Origin: a virus
Virus record (IMG/VR): IMGVR_UViG_3300009008_001939
Coordinates: 1-22,656 of that record
Reading direction: 5' to 3' (one strand)
Length of the DNA: 22,656 bases
The translations under genes were made by a program, and so were the position numbers. This document shows positions 13,860-20,424 of the stretch, one piece after another (position 1 is the stretch's first letter; every line of letters starts with the position of its first letter). The notes under the pieces are model-generated. The model did not search any database and was not told where the DNA came from. It was given only the letters and a program-made list of their open reading frames with translations.

Positions 13860-16171
13860 TAGCCGGCCCTCCGGTAGGGGTTCCGCCGGCCGCGTCTATC
13901 GCGCCGGTTGAGTTCTGAAGTAATAGCCCCCCCGCGCTTGATCGAGTCTTGAAGGACCGTATCTAATACTTTGTGCCGGTAGACTTGTTGAACGACAATA
14001 GAACCTGAGCTCCCGCGTCCTTGGTTGGCGGCGTCCACGCTTCCGGGTCCGCCGATCGCGTCTACTCCTTGGGCGGTTAGGATAGCCTCACCCGTCCGGG
14101 CTTTTATGATCCGCTCATCGGGCGTGGTGTTGGGTCCGCCAATCATTCCGCCTAGGTGCGCTGTGGGAGGCTCGGCGGAATAGATCGTAGCGACCTGAGC
14201 GGCACCCATAGCAGCGATAGCCCCGGCGGACACCGCCCCGGCAATTGGTCCTAGCTCGGCAAAGGCCCGGACGATAGCGGCCGCGGTGCTCATGATAGCT
14301 ACCGTAGCTTGGAGGCTTTGCTGTAATTGGAAGGACTTGAGGATCTCCGCGTTTTTGATGGCTTCGATCTTTTCCGTCTTTTTAGCTTCGGCGGCGATCT
14401 CTTTCTCTTTTGATTCCTTTGCCTTTTCTAATGCTCTACGGGTGGCGGCGTCCTTGGCGGAGGCGATGGCGTTTTCAATGTTAGCCAGTTCCTCCGCTAG
14501 TCCCTCAGCCATTTCCCGGCGGGCGTCCATTGTTGCCGCTGCTTGTTTCGTTACTGCATCCGTAGCAAGCGCCGCAAATTGGGCAGCGGCCTCCGCGTAG
14601 GTTCCGGCGGCGTCCGTGGCTAGGTTAAAGACCGCTAGCTGTCGCTCCTTTATCTTTTCCCAACTTTCCAGAATGGACGCCTCTACCTCTCCTTGGCGGG
14701 CTTCTATTTTGTCTGAAGTTTCCCCGAAGGTTTCGGCATAGTCTTTTTGTGCCTCGGATAGCCGTTTCTTTTCCGCTGTTAGGCGGGCTACGTTTTCCTT
14801 AGCGGCGGATAGGGTGCCGGATTCGTCGAGCTCTACCGGATCTTTTAGCGCCTCCATTTCTCCAAGCTTTCCGGCTACCGCATCGATCACCCCTTTTAGG
14901 TCCTTCATCCCCGCAGCGCTTCCGCCCGTGGCCCCCTCTAGGCGCTCGAGCAATGCCACGCCCTCCGCTAGTGGGTCCGTTACTTGGGTGAATTTCTCCC
15001 CTTCCTCTACCAGTTTTTGGAACCCGTCCGCCTGTTCCTCCGCGTCTACCCGGTCAAAAGCGGCCTCGACCATTTCCAGGGCCGGGGCTAGCCGTTCGGC
15101 TACGGCCTCTCCGCCCTCATTGGCGGCGGTGGTTAAAACGTCAATTTGATCCGAAAGCATCTCTAGATCGCTTTGGGCTTCCGTTGGGATCATTGCTTCC
15201 GTAGCTTTAATGAGATCCCCGATCGCGTCGGTTTCGGCCTTTGTGCTTTTGGTGGCTCTCTTGCTGCTTTTGGATTTCTCGCGGTTCGCCTTGGCTACCT
15301 TTTGATAGGTTTCGGCTAGGTCCTGTTCCTCCTTATTGATCCCTTCGATGACTTTCTTTCTAGACTTTAAAACGGCCGAGGCAGCAATTAACCGCCGTTC
15401 GTTTTCTAAACTGATCCGGCCTTCGTCTTTTGCTAGTTCGTTTTTAGCTTCGAGCGCGGCCCGGTGTTCTTCTTCCGCTTCGATTAGCCATTTTACGGCC
15501 TCCCGTTTTGCGGCCGTAGTAGCAGCGGCGGCGCGATCGGAGGCTATCGCCTTGTCCAGGACTTCCTGTTGTTCCTTTCCGGTAGCTACCAGAAGTTCCA
15601 ATTCCGCCCGGGCTTTCGTCGTTTTGAAAGACCCCACAGCCTGGGCCATGTCCCGCGCCGCTTCCGCTAGCGCTTCCATTTTTTCCGTAGCGTCTTCTAG
15701 CTCCTTGGTGAAGTGCATATGAGCTAGCGCCGTGGCTCCTACGGCTAGCCCTACGATTCCAAGACTCCCCGCGAATTTACTACCTGAGCGGGCAGCGGCT
15801 TCTATACCGCCGGCTAGGTCTCCCATGGTTGACAGTGCCTTTTCAGCCGCCGGGGAAACCGTACCGATCGCACCGCCCAACGCCTTAAAGATTGAGTCAG
15901 TTTCCCCGGTTACTTCCTGCACGTCTTTTAGTTGATCGCTGTACTCCTTAGCGGAAAAAGTAGCGGTGTCCGTCGCCTTTGCTGCCCCCTTCCAAGCCCG
16001 GGAAGTTTTGGCGGCGGCTTTCTCCGCGGCTTTCTCGGCTTTTTTCATTTGAGACTGGAGGGCTTTAACCATGCCTTTAGCCTCTTTCTCCGTCATACCG
16101 GGAAGGGCTGCTAGCTGTTGGCTAAGGTTAGATATGTCCGCCTGAAAGCTGATATCAATTGGCGCTGGCAT
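13859..16171 (-). CDS. Tail tape measure protein
   Basis: 770 residues. It is dominated by long alpha-helical, alanine/lysine/glutamate-rich coiled-coil segments (for example residues 30-60 and much of 170-620). An alanine/glycine-rich hydrophobic stretch follows near the C-terminus (TVAIMSTAAAIVRAFAELG and neighbours, about 635-680), then a basic end (SELNRRDRRGRRNPYRR). This architecture, and the place after the tail assembly chaperone and before the tip proteins, identify the tape measure, which sets tail length and is ejected with the DNA. The length would correspond to a fairly short siphovirus tail, roughly 1.5 angstrom of tail per helical residue in the family. The ATG overlaps the upstream stop (TAATG, 16169-16173). 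Confidence 0.92.
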   Translation of the reverse strand: MPAPIDISFQADISNLSQQLAALPGMTEKEAKGMVKALQSQMKKAEKAAEKAAAKTSRAWKGAAKATDTATFSAKEYSDQLKDVQEVTGETDSIFKALGGAIGTVSPAAEKALSTMGDLAGGIEAAARSGSKFAGSLGIVGLAVGATALAHMHFTKELEDATEKMEALAEAARDMAQAVGSFKTTKARAELELLVATGKEQQEVLDKAIASDRAAAATTAAKREAVKWLIEAEEEHRAALEAKNELAKDEGRISLENERRLIAASAVLKSRKKVIEGINKEEQDLAETYQKVAKANREKSKSSKRATKSTKAETDAIGDLIKATEAMIPTEAQSDLEMLSDQIDVLTTAANEGGEAVAERLAPALEMVEAAFDRVDAEEQADGFQKLVEEGEKFTQVTDPLAEGVALLERLEGATGGSAAGMKDLKGVIDAVAGKLGEMEALKDPVELDESGTLSAAKENVARLTAEKKRLSEAQKDYAETFGETSDKIEARQGEVEASILESWEKIKERQLAVFNLATDAAGTYAEAAAQFAALATDAVTKQAAATMDARREMAEGLAEELANIENAIASAKDAATRRALEKAKESKEKEIAAEAKKTEKIEAIKNAEILKSFQLQQSLQATVAIMSTAAAIVRAFAELGPIAGAVSAGAIAAMGAAQVATIYSAEPPTAHLGGMIGGPNTTPDERIIKARTGEAILTAQGVDAIGGPGSVDAANQGRGSSGSIVVQQVYRHKVLDTVLQDSIKRGGAITSELNRRDRRGRRNPYRRAG

Positions 16172-16671
16172 TATCTCCCCTCCAATGTCTTATGCATGTT
16201 TTTAGTCATAGCCCGGATCAGTTTCCGGCCTTTCTTTTTGGCTGGTTTTAGTGCGTACTCTTTCCAGTAGAATTTTCTATGGTGCGGGTAGGGAAGCCTA
16301 GCCATAAAAGCATAGCGCCCGCCGCGCCTCACAGCGTCGTTAGTTAGTGACACTATGATCTTTCCCCGGCCGGACTTGGACACCGCCACCCGGGTAGACC
16401 ACCGCCACTTCTTTAGGGAGTAGCCTGAGGACGCCCAACCTTGATCATTGAACCCGCGCTTTTGGGCGCGTTTGTTCCCCGTGCGATTTGCGGAGGTAGG
16501 CCTAGGCCAGTCTCTTTTGACCCCGGCGTATACCTCCCGCATAGCTTCCTCCATCGGAACCCGGCAAGCCTTGGTAGCGCCTTTTAGAGCCCGCTCTAGT
16601 AGGGTGTTGGCCCCTACGACTTCCGCACCGTAAGCCCCGGAGCCTACGCTAATTCGGGAGCGACGGGCCAC
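16171..16671 (-). CDS. Basic tail morphogenesis protein, HK97 gp10-like candidate
   Basis: 166 residues from GTG at 16669-16671. I prefer this to TTG at 16686 because it follows the stop of the frameshift gene (TAA at 16674-16676) by two bases and has GGAG five bases upstream. The protein is strongly basic throughout. The central region (VYAGVKRDWPRPTSANRTG, about 42-60, then SGYSLKKWRWSTRV and IIVSLTNDAVRRGGRYAFMARL) resembles HK97 gp10-type tail completion proteins, in which an R-D-W-P-x-x-T-G-like segment precedes a beta region. Those are usually found between the adaptor and the tail tube gene, so a position between the chaperone and the tape measure is unusual. Similarity is weak; an unrelated structural protein is possible. 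Confidence 0.55.
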   Translation of the reverse strand: MARRSRISVGSGAYGAEVVGANTLLERALKGATKACRVPMEEAMREVYAGVKRDWPRPTSANRTGNKRAQKRGFNDQGWASSGYSLKKWRWSTRVAVSKSGRGKIIVSLTNDAVRRGGRYAFMARLPYPHHRKFYWKEYALKPAKKKGRKLIRAMTKNMHKTLEGR

Positions 16672-16673
16672 GG

Positions 16674-17257
16674 TTACTCCATCCAAAAGGAGGAAGCGGA
16701 ATCACTGGCGATCTTCACCTGCTTTTTAAGCCGGGAGGACCCGGCACCTTTAGCCGGGGTGCTCTCTATGCGGGAGTGGGCTAACACTTTGATCCTGTCC
16801 TCTTTCGTTAAACGATAAAACCAAGACGGATCGCCCGCGTACCGTAGCCCAAGCGACAGGGCTACTAGGTCACAGCCTCCCCGCCTGGAGCGGTAAAATT
16901 CTCCGCGGTGTCTACCTCCGCCTCCCTTGGAAAAAGAGATTCACAGACCACCCGGTAACAGTCCACCGCCGCCGTTATGATCTCGTCCCGCTTGGCGCCT
17001 TTTGCCATTGCTGCGGAATAGACCCGCCCGCCGTACTTCACAAGGTCGAAGTCCAGATCCTCCAAGAGCGAAACACCGCCTAGGGAAAATTCGGGAACAC
17101 AAAGCCCAAGCGCGGCGGCTAGAGCTCGGGACTGTCTCCGGGGGTGCTTTGTCTCCGCTTGGTAAGTGATCGCGATGTCCTCCCGCTCCGCAAACGGGGG
17201 GAGGGTGATCGCGTGGTTCTTTCCTAGCAGGGCAATAGTAGCCTGTCCGTTTTCCAT
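16674..17257 (-). CDS. Tail assembly chaperone, frameshifted long form (gpGT-like), predicted
   Basis: Predicted -1 frameshift product of about 194 residues: about 121 from the short-form frame and then 73 in the -1 frame to the TAA at 16674-16676. The -1 frame is open from a TGA at 16941-16943 to that stop and contains no ATG, GTG or TTG for its first 50 codons, so it cannot easily be translated on its own. Its sequence EFYRSRRGGCDLVALSLG, then LRYAGDPSWFYRLTKEDR, is protein-like, matches the T-domain pattern of phage chaperones and fills the otherwise empty 190 bases up to the next gene. By analogy with lambda gpG/gpGT it would bind tape measure and tail tube subunits during tail assembly. 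The exact slip codon is not proved. Confidence 0.75.
16865..17257 (-). CDS. Tail assembly chaperone, short form (gpG-like)
   Basis: 130 residues. ATG at 17255-17257 is chosen over an upstream start at 17347, which would overlap the tail tube gene; the leader carries AAGGAAGGA about 9 bases upstream. The protein starts with a beta segment (MENGQATIALLGKNHAITLPP), followed by helical segments (SRALAAALGL, DEIITAAVDCYRVVCESL). This and the position between tail tube and tape measure genes are those of the G part of siphovirus tail chaperones. The last 10 codons overlap the -1 frame of the long form. The leader is perfectly complementary over 17 bases to the RNA from the capsid-downstream region (see findings). 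Confidence 0.8.
   Translation of the reverse strand: MENGQATIALLGKNHAITLPPFAEREDIAITYQAETKHPRRQSRALAAALGLCVPEFSLGGVSLLEDLDFDLVKYGGRVYSAAMAKGAKRDEIITAAVDCYRVVCESLFPREAEVDTAENFTAPGGEAVT
16892..16903 (-). promoter_or_regulatory. Candidate -1 frameshift site of the tail assembly chaperone
   Basis: In the short-form frame the codons are GAG AAT TTT ACC. A tRNA on TTT (16897-16895) slipping back one base still reads TTT (16898-16896), which gives -1 frame codon TAC next. Upstream about 12-15 bases is a purine-rich GGGAGGCGGAGG, resembling the ribosome-binding-like stimulator of dnaX-type shifts. A second candidate is the run of five Ts at about 16931-16935. No canonical X-XXY-YYZ heptamer is present, so the efficiency is unknown. 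Confidence 0.45.
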
Positions 17258-17282
17258 GGGTTCCCGTCCTTCCTTGGTGGGT

Positions 17283-17789
17283 TCAAGTGAAAGTAATGCT
17301 TCCGTAGCACACGAAGTTGAAACTAAAGCTAGAGGGATCTCCCTCACTCAGATCCGCCACAAAGTGGCAATCGTCCAAGACCACAACGTGATCTCCGCCC
17401 GTGTCTCCGTGAGTAGTTCCGGCGATCGTTAGGGTTACCTTCAGCGTGTATACGTCCGCATTAGCGCCAAGCGTAGAAACGGCGGAAGCCCACAGCGATC
17501 CGGTGGTTTTGTTCACCGCATCCATAAGCGTATCATATGTGCCGGTGGGGTCAGCAAGATCCGCAAAATGTACGGAAAAACTACCACTAGGGAAGGTCTG
17601 ATTAGTAGACCTTACGGTCGCTAGGTCCCCTCTATCTAGATATGCGGCTACCTCTTTTTGACCGGAAGTGAGACCGGAGACCGTAAAGTTTCCTTCCTCA
17701 AATTGTGCGGTGACGCTAAGCGCGCCCGCGTTCGACTCAAGGACAATAGAACCGTCCCTGAAGTTTTTAATTGTGGATGAATGAGCGAT
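17283..17789 (-). CDS. Major tail tube protein (unusual ATC start proposed)
   Basis: About 168 residues if the ATC at 17787-17789 initiates. The sequence matches the phage tail tube pattern: IAHSSTIKNFRDGSIVL at the start, TAQFEEGNFTVSGL, SGSFSVHFADLADP, then TLGANADVYTLKVTLTIAGT and DDCHFVADLSEGDPSSFSF at the end. The family usually has an ATG directly before the AVIAHS-like segment. Here that place is TAG-GGG-GCT-GTC-ATC, in frame with the preceding gene's stop codon. The first ATG in frame (17525) would delete over half the protein. An AGGGGG ending at about 17795, five bases from the ATC, is the best ribosome-binding site, and the upstream gene uses the same AGGGGG four bases before its ATG. 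TAG readthrough is the alternative (see findings). Confidence 0.75.
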   Translation of the reverse strand: MAHSSTIKNFRDGSIVLESNAGALSVTAQFEEGNFTVSGLTSGQKEVAAYLDRGDLATVRSTNQTFPSGSFSVHFADLADPTGTYDTLMDAVNKTTGSLWASAVSTLGANADVYTLKVTLTIAGTTHGDTGGDHVVVLDDCHFVADLSEGDPSSFSFNFVCYGSITFT

Positions 17790-17798
17790 GACAGCCCC

Positions 17799-18002
17799 CT
17801 ATTTTTTGGTGGTGGAATTGGTGCCCTTCTTAGGGGCTTTGGTAGACGTAACAGGACTGGACATAACGATCCGCAATGCGGTCTTGCACTCCGTCCTAAC
17901 CTTGGGATCGGTGGCGGACTTCACAAAGTCCAACGCGGGATCGGCGTCCTTCCATCCGGGCGCGTGGGTATCTAAGAATTTGATCGCTTCTTTCTTTTCC
18001 AT
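17799..18002 (-). CDS. 67-residue protein between tail terminator and tail tube, possible N-terminal extension of the tube
   Basis: 67 residues, ATG with AGGGGG four bases upstream. The first 45 residues look like a small helical domain (EKKEAIKFLDTHAPGW, then ALDFVKSATDPKVRTECKTALRIV), and residues 48-67 are a S/T/P/K-rich linker (SSPVTSTKAPKKGTNSTTKK). Its TAG is followed in the same frame by the tail tube sequence with no stop in between, so a readthrough product would join the domain through this flexible linker to the tube. The family is not recognised. As a stand-alone gene it would be a small tail assembly factor. Confidence 0.65.
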   Translation of the reverse strand: MEKKEAIKFLDTHAPGWKDADPALDFVKSATDPKVRTECKTALRIVMSSPVTSTKAPKKGTNSTTKK

Positions 18003-18010
18003 TGTTCCCC

Positions 18011-18451
18011 CTAAACTAAAGCCAAGGGGTGCAGGACAGAGAATTCAATTTCCCCGATCATCCACTCCCCGGCGGGATCTACTTCCCGCATAGTAACACT
18101 AAGAAAGGTAATAGAAACCCCGGCCCACATTGTAGCATTTTCAGCCATTACCGCTTTTATGATCTCCGCCTCAGCATCGATCGCGGCGTCGTAGCTCTCT
18201 ACTTGATCCTTGGGCTTTAGCCTGAAAGCATAAGTGACAGCGGCCACAGTGTGCACTGTAGCCCCGTGGGTTGCCCTCTGGCGGCTTTGTGTGGGGTTAG
18301 TGGCGGGTACCCCTACCGCAAACCGTTTGTGTAGCGTAGAGGCGGGATCGCGGCCGAATACTCCGTATGGGTGTTTAGCCACGCTGAAGCCCGAAACAGC
18401 GTCTACAGCCGTTTCGATTCTTTGACGGATCGAAGTTACCGCGACAGCCAC
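18011..18451 (-). CDS. Tail terminator / tail completion candidate
   Basis: 146 residues from GTG at 18449-18451, which shares its first base position with the stop of the preceding gene (TAGTG). A TTG at 18463 would overlap more. The protein begins with a helical segment (AVTSIRQRIETAVDAVSG) followed by beta strands and a helix (ESYDAAIDAEAEIIKAVMAE), then a beta end with GEIEFSVLHPLALV. This alpha-beta pattern and the location between adaptor and tail tube genes fit the tail terminator (lambda gpU-like) that caps the tube and joins it to the head. Sequence similarity was not proved. Confidence 0.6.
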   Translation of the reverse strand: MAVAVTSIRQRIETAVDAVSGFSVAKHPYGVFGRDPASTLHKRFAVGVPATNPTQSRQRATHGATVHTVAAVTYAFRLKPKDQVESYDAAIDAEAEIIKAVMAENATMWAGVSITFLSVTMREVDPAGEWMIGEIEFSVLHPLALV

Positions 18452-19218
18452 TAGTGACCCCAACGGCCCCGCGGGGCATTCGACAAGTAGATCACAGGTT
18501 CGGCCGCTACGCGGCGTCCCTTCTTACCCGGTTTGCCGTTGTGGTCCGCGTCATAGATAAAGTTCATGTTACGCCAAGCGCTAGCGGCGGTTCTCTTGTG
18601 GGCCTCGGACAGTTCAATGTACCGGCCCCCCTCACCTACGGACGTTCCGAAGTCCGAAAAGATCAGGGCTAGTGTCGTCTCTAGGTGGTATTCCCTGAGC
18701 GCCCACGGTTCCAAAATTAGGAAAGGGAAGGAACCTTTAGAGACTAGGCGACCTACTACCCGCCTCCAAGACTCATCTATGAAGCCTTGGTAACTTGTCA
18801 TGCCATTAGGCCGTAGATCGTCTAGGTCCGTGTAGCACGCTAGCAAATCGGCGTCTGTCACCACGGGGTATAATGCCCGGAGGACCAAACAGGCCGATCG
18901 GCGGAATGTTCGGACGACACTATCCGAAAAGGTTAGCGCCCATTCCTCCTGCCACCCGTCCCCCACTTGGAGGGTGTCGGGGAGCGTAGCCGCCGGGATC
19001 GCGTACTGTGCAACGTCCGCAACAATAGAGACAGCGGCGGCGGAAACCACCGCGTCTCCGTTAGCGTCTATCAACGTGTAAGACCCCGAGACCGGAGCCA
19101 CTAGAGCTCCGTCCCGATAGATCGACAGATCCACCACTTGATCCCGGTTCCTTTCAATGAACGAAGGAAACGGGATCGAGGCAGTATAGGGAGTCTCCCA
19201 ACTGTCCCGGCTTGACAT
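18451..19218 (-). CDS. Head-tail adaptor (connector) candidate
   Basis: 255 residues, ATG with AGAGGGGG six bases upstream. The N-terminal 110 residues are beta-rich (VVDLSIYRDGALVAP, SGSYTLIDANGDAVV), a dividing decoration-like domain. The C-terminal part (about 120-230) is alpha-helical with VTDADLLACYTDLDDL, ESWRRVVGRLVSKG and SEAHKRTAASAWRNMNFIYD, as in head-tail adaptors. It lies between capsid genes and the tail terminator candidate, in the place of the adaptor that binds the portal ring. Family assignment is moderate; it could be a different neck protein. Confidence 0.6.
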   Translation of the reverse strand: MSSRDSWETPYTASIPFPSFIERNRDQVVDLSIYRDGALVAPVSGSYTLIDANGDAVVSAAAVSIVADVAQYAIPAATLPDTLQVGDGWQEEWALTFSDSVVRTFRRSACLVLRALYPVVTDADLLACYTDLDDLRPNGMTSYQGFIDESWRRVVGRLVSKGSFPFLILEPWALREYHLETTLALIFSDFGTSVGEGGRYIELSEAHKRTAASAWRNMNFIYDADHNGKPGKKGRRVAAEPVIYLSNAPRGRWGH

Positions 19219-19238
19219 AGCGATCCCCCTCTAGGTGG

Positions 19239-19490
19239 TTAGCCCGCCAATGCGACCCAAGCGCCAGCAATTCTCATGTAAATAGAGTCTGTGCCGGCGG
19301 TTCCGTCGGTCCGCAAATATACCGATCCATTTGGCTCAGTGGTGGCACTGGGTACACCGGTTCCACTCGTGATCGTAGGTACCGATCCGTCTGGGTTAGC
19401 GCTTTGGCTTACACCTTGGCGGACCCCGATCGAAGTTGCCGCAATTCCTTTGCGGTAGCGGTGTGCGAATTTGCTCGTGTAATCGGCCAT
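19239..19490 (-). CDS. Small virion protein (head fibre/decoration-like)
   Basis: 83 residues, start with GGGGGA upstream. The first third is basic and helical (SKFAHRYRKGIAATSIG) and the last half has the G/S/T-rich pattern ending in PNGSVYLRTDGTAGTDSIYMRIAGAWVALAG. This kind of N-G-S-x-Y-x-R-x-D-G motif with a final W-V-x-L is common in small head-decoration or fibre proteins of phages. Between capsid and neck genes it most likely decorates the head. Function is unproved. Confidence 0.6.
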   Translation of the reverse strand: MADYTSKFAHRYRKGIAATSIGVRQGVSQSANPDGSVPTITSGTGVPSATTEPNGSVYLRTDGTAGTDSIYMRIAGAWVALAG

Positions 19491-19509
19491 TGGTGATCCC
19501 CCATTGCGC

Positions 19510-19668
19510 CTATTGGCGTGGCTTTTGTTGTTCCTCTCTTACTAGGTTCCGCCGGAGGCGCTCCCTAGTCTCTCCATAGTCTACACTAACCCCGTGGTCC
19601 CTGTAAGCTTTCACAACTCGATCCGCTTCCCTGTCCAGGACTTCCCGTTGTTTTTTTCTTTCAGACAT
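19510..19668 (-). CDS. 52-residue basic protein overlapping the preceding gene
   Basis: A frame from ATG at 19666-19668 to TAG at 19510-19512. It overlaps the end of the 219-residue gene by 8 bases (ATGTCTGA), the same kind of junction used elsewhere in the window. The product is highly charged (SERKKQREVLDREADRVVK, then ETRERLRRN), probably a single long helix, with no cysteine and no hydrophobic segment. No family is recognised. Being translationally coupled and sitting in the head region, it may be a small assembly or internal head protein. A chance frame cannot be excluded, but the overlap and lack of another gene in this gap support it. Confidence 0.6.
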   Translation of the reverse strand: MSERKKQREVLDREADRVVKAYRDHGVSVDYGETRERLRRNLVREEQQKPRQ

Positions 19669-20320
19669 TGGCCGGGGCCTTTCGTGTACGCTTCCGCGCT
19701 GGTTTCTTTTTGGTGGTCTTAGACACCGCGGCTTTAGCTCCGTCTAGCTTGGCCTCCGTCTTTTTGATCTTAGCGGCTACCGTTGGGACGTGAACGTTAA
19801 TTGCGTTCCTGTTTAGGCGGTGCTGGAGATCATCTAGCACGATCTCCAAGGCTTCCGGCTCAGGCGCTTTAATAACGCCCGAGACTACTAGCTCGCGCCT
19901 GAATTCATTATATCGATCGGGATCGTGCCGAGTGACTACACGGTTTCCCATTTTGTGGGGGGTATCCCATAGGGCATAATGGGAGCCCCCGCCCCGGCAC
20001 TGATAGCGGACAACGTAACCAAGATCCCGCGGTAGAATTGTCCACCCTCGGTTCTGAAAGTTGATCCGCGCTTGGCTATCGTCTACGCCTCCCCCCGGAG
20101 TAGAGCGGACGCCGTTAACGCCTGGTTTTAATAGTAGCTGTTTAAGCTTCGGGAGCCATTCCCAATCACCGTCCGCCGTCTCCACCGGTTCCCACGAATT
20201 GGGGTGGTGCATTAAATAGAAGTCCGATTGAGGGAAGCCCGGGAGCAATGTAGCGCCGGGTCTAGTTTCAGCCTTGGCGCCCGTGAGCACCTCGCCAGCC
20301 TGTCCGAAGTCATGAGCCAT
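19661..20320 (-). CDS. Head-region protein of unknown function with histone-like basic C-terminus
   Basis: 219 residues. Residues 1-130 are mixed, with several tryptophans (LMHHPNSWEPVETADGDWEW; GWTILPRDLGYVVRY) and a histidine/tyrosine-rich stretch (GSHYALWDTPHKMG). Residues 150-185 are helical. The last 35 residues are almost all K, R, A, T, P (KTTKKKPARKRTRKAPANV), like a histone H1-type tail. No family is recognised. The location right after the capsid gene and the tail suggest it could bind DNA inside the head or hold together capsid components. Its AAGGAAGGA ribosome-binding site lies in one arm of a 12-bp inverted repeat that can hide it (see 20327-20385). Confidence 0.6.
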   Translation of the reverse strand: MAHDFGQAGEVLTGAKAETRPGATLLPGFPQSDFYLMHHPNSWEPVETADGDWEWLPKLKQLLLKPGVNGVRSTPGGGVDDSQARINFQNRGWTILPRDLGYVVRYQCRGGGSHYALWDTPHKMGNRVVTRHDPDRYNEFRRELVVSGVIKAPEPEALEIVLDDLQHRLNRNAINVHVPTVAAKIKKTEAKLDGAKAAVSKTTKKKPARKRTRKAPANV

Positions 20321-20326
20321 TATTTA

Positions 20327-20385
20327 TCCTTCCTTGGGTAAAGTAAAAAAAGGACGCCCCAAAGGGGGGAGGCCCCAAGGAAGGA
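20327..20385 (-). promoter_or_regulatory. RNA hairpin hiding the ribosome-binding site of the 219-residue gene
   Basis: The arms 20374-20385 and 20327-20338 are perfect 12-base inverted copies (CCCAAGGAAGGA on the plus strand at 20374). In the leftward RNA the 3' arm is the AAGGAAGGA ribosome-binding site of the gene at 20320. The 35-base loop holds the small G/C stem with seven Ts. An alternative stem upstream (20383-20402, GGGCGGG with CCCGTCC) shares three bases with the 5' arm and could compete. Confidence 0.55.
20345..20373 (-). terminator. Possible weak intrinsic terminator after the capsid gene
   Basis: In the leftward RNA the sequence CCCC-TTT-GGGG (20367-20357), with extra flanking GCC/GGC pairing, is followed five bases later by seven Ts (20351-20345). 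The gap between stem and T-run weakens it. Partial termination here would give more capsid message than downstream message. Confidence 0.4.
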
Positions 20386-20424
20386 CGGGAAAAACCCCGC
20401 CCCCCTTGAAGCGCCCCGGAGCGT

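Noticed and set aside
17258-17347. Upstream start at 17347 for the tail assembly chaperone
   Set aside because: It would overlap the end of the tail tube gene by 65 bases, and the extra residues do not look like the family.
17790-17805. A -1 or +1 frameshift at the A-rich run before the TAG joining the 67-residue gene to the tail tube
   Set aside because: The tube sequence is in the same frame as the 67-residue gene, so a shift at the A-run would leave the correct frame.
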